A stretch of DNA of 19,201 nt from an uncultured Acetatifactor sp. (GTDB taxonomy: Bacteria > Bacillota > Clostridia > Lachnospirales > Lachnospiraceae), in contig CAJUAP010000014.1 in NCBI GenBank assembly GCA_910584435.1, positions 54,555-73,755 of the forward strand, given 5' to 3'. Positions 14,901 through 19,201 of the stretch are shown here, in pieces. The notes beneath the pieces were generated by a model. That model had not been told where the DNA came from. It saw only the letters and a list, made by a program, of their open reading frames with translations, and did not search any database. Position numbers and translations under genes: made by a program. The first letter of the stretch is position 1. Each line of letters begins with the position of its first letter.

Positions 14901-16561
14901 GTGTATTGGAGACGGTGCTTCCTGTGGACATGGAGCTGCGCGGTGTGGACGAAATACCCACAATGGCTATGATTATGGTAATTGATCATTCAGGAAGTAT
15001 GAGTTCGGATGCAGGAAACGGCGCTACCAGCCTGGATCTGGCGATTACCGCAGCCAGGACGGCAGTGGACCAGATGCGGAGCACGGATTATGTGGGGGTT
15101 CTCACCTTTGACGATAAATACAGCTGGGCGGTGGAGCCGACGCTTGCTTCTGATAAGACAGGGATTAAGACGAAGATTGAAACCATAGCGGACGGCGGAG
15201 GTACTACGATTCAGCCGGCATTGTGGGAAGCTTTGGAAGGGGTAAAGGAGTGCGAGGCCGGCATCCGGCATGTGATTTTATTGACAGACGGGCAGGGGGA
15301 AAGCAGGAATTACGGTGAGATTATAGATAAGTATACGGCTTCGGGTGTGACTCTGTCCACGGTTGCGGTTGGTATGGAATCGGATGCAGGACTTCTGGAA
15401 CAGCTTGCGGAGGACTGTGGAGGCCGTTACTATTATTCCGATACGGCTGTGGATATTCCGAAAATATTTGCCCAGGAGGTATTCTTAAGCGGGGATACGT
15501 ACCTTCAGAATGGTGTGTTCGGGCTGGCGGTGAACACCGGACACGAGATTACAAGGGGACTGTTTGAAAATGGCTGGCCCAGTATCTATGGCTATGTCAG
15601 CGCTACGCCTAAGAATGCTTCCAATGTGCTGATTGCTTCGGAAAAGGACGATCCGATTCTTACAGTAATGCAGTATGGCCTGGGGCATACGGTGGCATGG
15701 AATACGGATGTGACCAATCAATGGACTGCAGGTTATGCAGGAATGGATGATTATGTGCAGCTTTGGAAGCATGTCATTGATTACAGTGCAGGCAATGCTG
15801 CAATCGGCGAAGATTCCGTGGAGGTAATGACAGCCGGAGGGTATACCAATGTGGTTTACCGGGCACTGGATTATGGGGAACAGACCAAAGTGGAGGCGGT
15901 TTACACGGACCCGGAAGGCAGTACGCAGACAGTGCCGCTGCAGGCAACGGCGCCGGGATATTATGAAGCCCGGCTGGATACGGATATGACAGGGCTTTAT
16001 AATTTAAGTGTGAGAAGGGTTGATGACGGCTCCATTACAAATGCCGTGACCACTGCGGCGGCAGTGCAGTATTCGGATGAATATAAATTTGATGTCGGCA
16101 AGGCGGCATTTACCGGTTTTGTAGAGCGTTACGGCAGGCTGCTGGAACCGGAGGAAAATTTCTGGAAGCAGATAAAAAACGATACAAGAGAGCGGTATGA
16201 GCTGACACAATGGCTGCTCCTGTTCGCTGTTTTGTGGTTTGTCATGGATATTGCCCTGCGCAGATTCCATTTTCTTCCCCAGGATATGAAATTGTATCGT
16301 GCCTTAATAAGGAAAGAGGAAAAGGGCGTTCCCGGGAAAAAGGAAAAGGGCGTTCCCGGGAAGGAGGGCATTCCGGACTCTTTTAATGGAGAGGCGGAAA
16401 GTCAGGAACAGCAGGAACAAAAAGTCTCCAAAAAGAAAGAAAAGGCTGCAGAAAGCGGGAGCGAAGGAAAGAGACAGAGCAGGAGAAAAGCCGCCGCACA
16501 GGATGCGCAGGTGCTGGATACTTCCGCCTTGCTTAAGAAGAAAGACCAGAGAAATCAATGA
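11969..16561 (+). CDS. Giant BatA-like membrane protein with three VWA domains and a GATase-like domain
   Basis: This is a 1530-residue protein. Two N-terminal membrane segments (about 5-24 and 62-82) flank a BatA-type region. VWA 1 follows with MIDAS D95-T-S97-G-S99. Two membrane segments lie at about 601-621 and 634-652. VWA 2 has D665-I-S667-N-S669, VWA 3 has D1006-H-S1008-G-S1010. Between VWA 2 and 3 (about 884-995) is a glutamine-amidotransferase-like fold, VPKVLLVTG... to GLVCCGGEDSYALGGY, as in membrane VWA/GATase proteins. A last membrane helix (about 1412-1432) leads to a charged, Lys/Glu-rich cytoplasmic tail. It reads like a BatA protein fused to a second VWA/GATase protein that are often separate genes. 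As the end of a moxR-DUF58 operon, it is a likely client of MoxR. The start overlaps DUF58; AAGGGTG precedes it. Confidence 0.88.
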   Translation: MIFESVWPLALLSAVPVVIILYLLKPKGKDYRISSNLLWNQLFRNQQSKTFLEKFIHNILMYLQILMILLLVLALMSPYIHREGVSRGNVILVFDTSGSMQHDAGKGRTRMEEALEEAGSLIASSEETAFSIITSDCMGTNLLAVGVRDKESLYKVLHQVECCDGPGNLQGAESVVETLRGAAVESEGNTSAAEVIVYTDGNSAEEAVSFADFFDAQVVVLGDAVSNVANNFLSYVDADSAAGPDAAAEANAAAGINSADGGRNIVCASSLTNYSDVDASMEVSLYAGDRLQEIKQLTIGAGETTLCFFEAMLWKGESLRSEIGSVKFAGKEEGDSLENDNVAYAIPGQDSQMEAVLIGNGNTYLEKAYQAVTGMHLTKAANESVLLSDMPGDGDAAQSIRIYDAGQTCSEWESVSKMVFCDSVNAVDTVERVLLTVTGCDLTSGLSSFAIGVNETKVYEIPEWGTGFLWAGEECAGYYGEHNGVKTVVAGFDIRESDFPLKAEFPIFMSNALHFLGETALLAGNIYTAGDRVLFHPQADFDVNTLTAETKKAGLYEVEAGGITERYVVRFATGSQSDGRMTAEGTASDTSYSTLLVKKQLRSWVLALVLLLMAAEWFLYLRQTRYRGRFYLGVRIVGAAAILLALFGVSIYKRDRANTTIFLVDISNSNEQNLAAMETYLDNALQEMPRDNQYGIVTFGKNSLVEQFLTKEDHFSQIMSLPDKTATNFETAVSRALAMIPAEGAGRVVILTDGKETKGDLANTASAIASRQIELLAYVYEVDQGKDAYIENVELPSYLYQGDAYSMTVTVESNYETDARIQIWMGTIQTAEYEVHLNRGANQFRFRQTVMGESVESFQVRVAAEGDTCEENNSYHAYSVVDSVPKVLLVTGMKEDSSVYENLLRTANCNYQRVSAINAPDTLEKMLEFKSIVLQNVYLSDLPEGFLDNVDTYVKDYGCGLVCCGGEDSYALGGYRESVLETVLPVDMELRGVDEIPTMAMIMVIDHSGSMSSDAGNGATSLDLAITAARTAVDQMRSTDYVGVLTFDDKYSWAVEPTLASDKTGIKTKIETIADGGGTTIQPALWEALEGVKECEAGIRHVILLTDGQGESRNYGEIIDKYTASGVTLSTVAVGMESDAGLLEQLAEDCGGRYYYSDTAVDIPKIFAQEVFLSGDTYLQNGVFGLAVNTGHEITRGLFENGWPSIYGYVSATPKNASNVLIASEKDDPILTVMQYGLGHTVAWNTDVTNQWTAGYAGMDDYVQLWKHVIDYSAGNAAIGEDSVEVMTAGGYTNVVYRALDYGEQTKVEAVYTDPEGSTQTVPLQATAPGYYEARLDTDMTGLYNLSVRRVDDGSITNAVTTAAAVQYSDEYKFDVGKAAFTGFVERYGRLLEPEENFWKQIKNDTRERYELTQWLLLFAVLWFVMDIALRRFHFLPQDMKLYRALIRKEEKGVPGKKEKGVPGKEGIPDSFNGEAESQEQQEQKVSKKKEKAAESGSEGKRQSRRKAAAQDAQVLDTSALLKKKDQRNQ
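16316..16363 (+). repeat. 24-bp in-frame tandem repeat in the VWA protein tail
   Basis: Two 24-bp copies (16316-16339, 16340-16363) encode EEKGVPGK and KEKGVPGK and share GGAAAAGGGCGTTCCCGGGA. A third degenerate copy (EGIPDS) follows. The unit lies in the charged C-terminal tail. Confidence 0.8.
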
Positions 16562-16615
16562 GTGCTTTAATCTCATACAGGCGGTTATGAACGGACATGA
16601 AATGGAGGACAAGAC

Positions 16616-17551
16616 ATGTACGATTTCCAAACCATAAATTTATATGAAATAGTGACATGCTGGGGACTGGCAAATGCAGAGATTATAAAACTTTCTCATC
16701 CTGATGCCCCGAGAATTGTGGCAGAAATCAGCACTGGAAACGGACATTATATTCTGAAGGGAATCCCGGATACAGGAGATGAAGAATCACGGGGAGAACA
16801 AACGATATGTGGGAATGTGTCTGCGCATCAGTTCTTAGGAAACCAGAAAGGAATCGCGTCCCGAATCTATCCGGTTAAAGGCAGTGGACAAAAATACTAT
16901 TTGAAAAAAAGCGGTTATTGGTTCTACCTGACCGAATTTATTGAAGGACGTCCAATGCAGGACACGCCGGAGGATGAATTGATGCTGGGTAAGCTGGCAA
17001 GAACACTGCATTCTTTGGAAGGGTATTCCTATCCGTCTGCATTGAATGAAAGTAAACAGCATTTTTATGGGTGGTTTGAGGAAAAGCCTTTTAAGGCAGC
17101 GTTTGATGAACTCCTTGACAGTCTTCCTGATTTCAGCAAGTATGACAGATGCTTGATACATACGGATCTTGGACCGCATAATGCCATGATCAGTACAGAG
17201 GGAAAGGCAGTGCTGATTGATTTGGATGATTCTGGAACAGGAAGTCGCTATCTGGATCTGGGATGGGCATTTATCATGCAGTTTGTGGAACATACAAAGG
17301 ATATGAAGCTATCCTATCGCTTTGATTTAGCGCAGGCTTTTCTGAAAGGATATTATGGAACAACGCAGATTACGGAAAAAGAATATGATCTTTTGTGGCA
17401 GGGAGCAGTTTATATGCATATCTCATATATGCAGTCATATGGTTCTGACGCGGTTGATTCCTTATGGAAAATACTACAGTTTGGGCTTGCGCAAAAGCCG
17501 ATTCTCCGGAAAATGCAAAATACGCATGAAAATACCCCGCAATACCAATGA
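16616..17551 (+). CDS. APH/choline-kinase-fold phosphotransferase
   Basis: This 311-residue protein has the APH-family catalytic signature: HTDLGPHN (His182, Asp184, Asn189), the variant Brenner motif, then IDLDD (201-205) for metal binding. N-terminal EISTGNGHYILKG supplies a probable ATP-contact Lys. Members phosphorylate small molecules such as aminoglycosides, choline, homoserine or fructosamine; the substrate here cannot be told. GGAGG at 16604-16608, seven bases before ATG, supports the start. It follows the VWA gene by 54 bases without a terminator, so co-transcription is probable, though a functional link to the VWA system is not evident. Confidence 0.82.
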   Translation: MYDFQTINLYEIVTCWGLANAEIIKLSHPDAPRIVAEISTGNGHYILKGIPDTGDEESRGEQTICGNVSAHQFLGNQKGIASRIYPVKGSGQKYYLKKSGYWFYLTEFIEGRPMQDTPEDELMLGKLARTLHSLEGYSYPSALNESKQHFYGWFEEKPFKAAFDELLDSLPDFSKYDRCLIHTDLGPHNAMISTEGKAVLIDLDDSGTGSRYLDLGWAFIMQFVEHTKDMKLSYRFDLAQAFLKGYYGTTQITEKEYDLLWQGAVYMHISYMQSYGSDAVDSLWKILQFGLAQKPILRKMQNTHENTPQYQ

Positions 17552-17563
17552 GTGAACAGCAAA

Positions 17564-17590
17564 AACAGCTCGCCTTTTTGGCGGGCTGTT
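17564..17590 (-). terminator. Terminator between convergent genes
   Basis: AACAGCTCGCC (17564-17574) pairs with GGCGGGCTGTT (17580-17590) with one G-T pair and a TTTTT loop. On the - strand the hairpin is followed by a short T-run (complement of 17561-17565). It overlaps the stop codon of the - strand gene and also lies 13 bases after the + strand kinase gene, so it may serve both. Confidence 0.7.
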
Positions 17591-18737
17591 ATGCTTCATT
17601 TCCGGCTGCATATATTTTCTCCAGCCATTCCTCGGTTTCTTCCCTGGAAATTCTGCGTATCAGTTTTACCTCAGGACGCAGCTGCGAATGTGTGGAGGAG
17701 ACAAAGGCATTGCCCCAGCTTCTCTGTATGTTCGGCTTAGTCAACAGGATTACGTATCTGCCATCAAGCTTTGGCACTTCATATAAGGTGCCTTCTCCCC
17801 ACACGGTTCCCATTTCATTGTAAGTGCCGTCCGGCTGCAGGGCCGGATAGGTATAATATCCAAAACAACCGCTTTCATAGAGCTGCTCAGGCCATTCTTC
17901 TTCCAGCACCGGTTCATGTCTTGCAATTCGTTCCACTACTTCACGATAAGTAAAAGTCTGTGCGCCCAGCGGTTCCAGGAGGTGTTCATGGTACAGGGCA
18001 AACTGCAGAAGCGTGAAAAAGAGATTATTGGAGTCAATTTGCCGTAAGGATACTTCCACTCCGTTTTTGGCAGCAGGGGAGAGGAGCAGAACGGTTTCTT
18101 CTTCCACCATATTTAAAATGTGGGGAACGAATCCAATGGTGTCACAATAGTTACCCAGATAATAGCAGCGTTCTGCAATTCTGTCTGCGCTGCGCAGCAG
18201 TTCGCGCAGGGGACGGCTGCTAGAAATGCGTGACATCAGCCCCATGGAAAGCATACCGATACCCATCCATGCTTTCACAGGTGCAGGTGCTTCTTCCCAC
18301 AGAGTATCCGGTGAAAATTGATAAAACGCTTCTGTGAAAGCTTCGTCTTCTTCCAGTTGTTCTACAGTGGTGCCTATCCGCCGGCATACCAGTGCCATGT
18401 ACTGCTCACAAAGTGCAAGAACCTGCTGGAAAAATGCCCCTAACGCGTTATCGGTATTCTCGGATGTAATTTCGCTTTCACCATACAGCCCGATAAGATA
18501 CCCGGTCAGGCAGCCATAGTAGATGTCCATTTCGCTGATGTGGGAGAAAGTCTCTGCAATCTGCTCCAGAAATTCATTGTGTTCCGCCCCGAATGCAATC
18601 AGGTTCTTCACAGCAGGTGCCTGAAAAAATGCACGTTCCTGTTCAGGTTCTCCCTGTAAATGCGCAGGCTTCCTGGCAAAGGCAAGGAAATCCTGCTGTG
18701 CTTTGGAAAATTGTTTTTGTAGATTATGAGTAAACAT
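17589..18737 (-). CDS. Unrecognised 382-aa protein
   Basis: I do not recognise this protein. The chosen start is ATG at 18737 (MFTHNLQKQFSKAQ); AGGAGG at 18748-18753 and a promoter at 18766-18794 exclude the longer frame that begins at 18794. It is soluble, acidic and largely helical in the first two thirds, with a hydrophobic patch near MGIGMLSMGLMSRI. The last third has strand-rich features (GCFGYYTYPALQPDGTYNEMGTVWG region) and a final helical part REETEEWLEKIYAAG. There is no signal peptide or clear catalytic motif. It stands alone with its own promoter and terminator, facing the rest of the window, so it is probably unrelated to the peptide cluster. Confidence 0.75.
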   Translation of the reverse strand: MFTHNLQKQFSKAQQDFLAFARKPAHLQGEPEQERAFFQAPAVKNLIAFGAEHNEFLEQIAETFSHISEMDIYYGCLTGYLIGLYGESEITSENTDNALGAFFQQVLALCEQYMALVCRRIGTTVEQLEEDEAFTEAFYQFSPDTLWEEAPAPVKAWMGIGMLSMGLMSRISSSRPLRELLRSADRIAERCYYLGNYCDTIGFVPHILNMVEEETVLLLSPAAKNGVEVSLRQIDSNNLFFTLLQFALYHEHLLEPLGAQTFTYREVVERIARHEPVLEEEWPEQLYESGCFGYYTYPALQPDGTYNEMGTVWGEGTLYEVPKLDGRYVILLTKPNIQRSWGNAFVSSTHSQLRPEVKLIRRISREETEEWLEKIYAAGNEA

Positions 18738-18765
18738 GCGTCTTGTACCTCCTGAATTTATGTTT

Positions 18766-18794
18766 ATTTTAGGATACAGGGCGGCAGATGTCAA
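18766..18794 (-). promoter_or_regulatory. Sigma-A promoter of the 382-aa gene
   Basis: On the - strand TTGACA (18794-18789) is followed after exactly 17 bases by TAAAAT (18771-18766). The ribosome site AGGAGG (18753-18748) and ATG (18737) follow closely, leaving a very short 5' leader. Confidence 0.8.
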
Positions 18795-18968
18795 GATAGA
18801 ACCGTCGAAACTCCCCGGAATTTATCAACGGAATAGATATTTTGTATTTAGTAAAACAGTGGCAGATAATATTACAGAGCAGTTATTTATAATGGTCTGT
18901 TTCATGGTTGTTCCGTCATATTTAGCATTAGTACATAGCCGTTTGCTGTCTGGATAAATGGGATTACA
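18795..18968. other. Intergenic stretch without recognised gene
   Basis: This AT-rich region lies between the reductase remnant and the promoter of the 382-aa gene. The - strand holds a short open stretch (PIYPDSKRLCT...), but it matches nothing I know and has no ribosome site. No hairpin with a T-run was seen. Confidence 0.5.
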
Positions 18969-19190
18969 TCATTTTCCAAGGCCGTTAAGCGGCATCTCAT
19001 ATCTGTTGTTTAACATGACTGTCCTTCTTTCAAAATCAAACACTGCTTTTACAATGGTTTCCTCCCCTGCCTCCGGTTCGCTGCCTGTATCACCGGGCGC
19101 ATTCCCGGTTTCCCCTGCCCTGTTTTGCCCGCACGCTGTTATGGGAAATGCCAATAAGGAAACAAGCATAAGGCTGAATATTTTTCTCAT
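18969..19190 (-). pseudogene. Truncated lipoprotein-aldo/keto reductase remnant
   Basis: ATG at 19190 is preceded by GAGG on the - strand. The 73 codons begin with a lipoprotein signal (MRKIFSLMLVSLLAFPITAC, lipid-anchor Cys20). A Gly/Glu-rich linker follows, then FERRTVMLNNRYEMPLNGLG, which matches the usual start of aldo/keto reductases (TVxLNNGxEMPxxGLGT). The frame then stops at once (GLGK, TGA at 18971-18969), where the reductase would continue for about 250 residues. The - strand sequence that follows shows no reductase continuation. It is best read as a gene fragment left by a deletion; a true small lipoprotein is less likely. Confidence 0.6.
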
Positions 19191-19201
19191 TCCACAGCCT
19201 C

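Noticed and set aside
18738..18794. Longer start for the 382-aa protein at 18794
   Set aside because: This start coincides with the -35 box of the promoter, and the good AGGAGG belongs to ATG 18737.

Overview
The window looks like chromosomal DNA from a low-to-moderate GC Gram-positive Clostridia, probably a Lachnospiraceae relative. The reasons are strong AGGAGG-type ribosome binding sites, frequent AGA/AGG arginine codons, Firmicutes-type terminators, and a MoxR/DUF58/von Willebrand locus of a kind common in that group. Everything from 1 to 17551 reads on the + strand; the last 1.6 kb reads on the - strand.

Layout. (1) 1-422: the C-terminal end of a Gly/Ser/Asn-rich protein of unknown function, followed by an intrinsic terminator (461-501). 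(2) 423-661: an AT-rich control region with three 10-bp-phased TTTTGTCG repeats and two copies of a 17-bp operator-like sequence. (3) 662-9723: a compact biosynthetic cluster for a ribosomally made, post-translationally modified peptide (RiPP). In order it holds a protein resembling the papain-fold BtrH/C39-like group, a class I SAM methyltransferase, a radical SAM/SPASM peptide maturase, an acyl carrier protein, two tiny Cys-rich precursor peptides (41 and 42 aa), an ABC exporter, a fusion of a subtilisin-like protease to a P-loop domain, and a second, HemN-like radical SAM enzyme. The gene set resembles what I recall of the Clostridium 'Clo7bot' / CLI_3235-type peptide maturation systems, but that match rests on memory of family descriptions. 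(4) 9936-16561: moxR, a DUF58 gene and a very large three-VWA membrane protein, visibly GC-richer than the RiPP cluster. A putative APH-fold kinase (16616-17551) sits downstream and is probably co-transcribed. (5) 17589-18737, - strand: an unrecognised 382-aa protein with a clear promoter and terminator. (6) 18969-19190, - strand: a lipoprotein signal joined to the beginning of an aldo/keto reductase, then cut short; probably a gene remnant.

How it may work (inference). The two precursors share an almost identical core, SNENCQCCT(I/V)NMS, with four Cys in the pattern CxCC-x6-C, and have different, basic leaders. The SPASM enzyme would form thioether or similar links on the core. The HemN-like enzyme and the methyltransferase could add methyl groups. 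The carrier protein with the BtrH-like protein suggests an acyl-transfer step, unusual for a RiPP. The cytoplasmic S8 protease would remove the leader and the ABC exporter, which has no C39 domain, would export the product. The cluster appears to sit as a cassette beside the MoxR locus, and a shared hairpin sequence lies after the precursors and after the last cluster gene.
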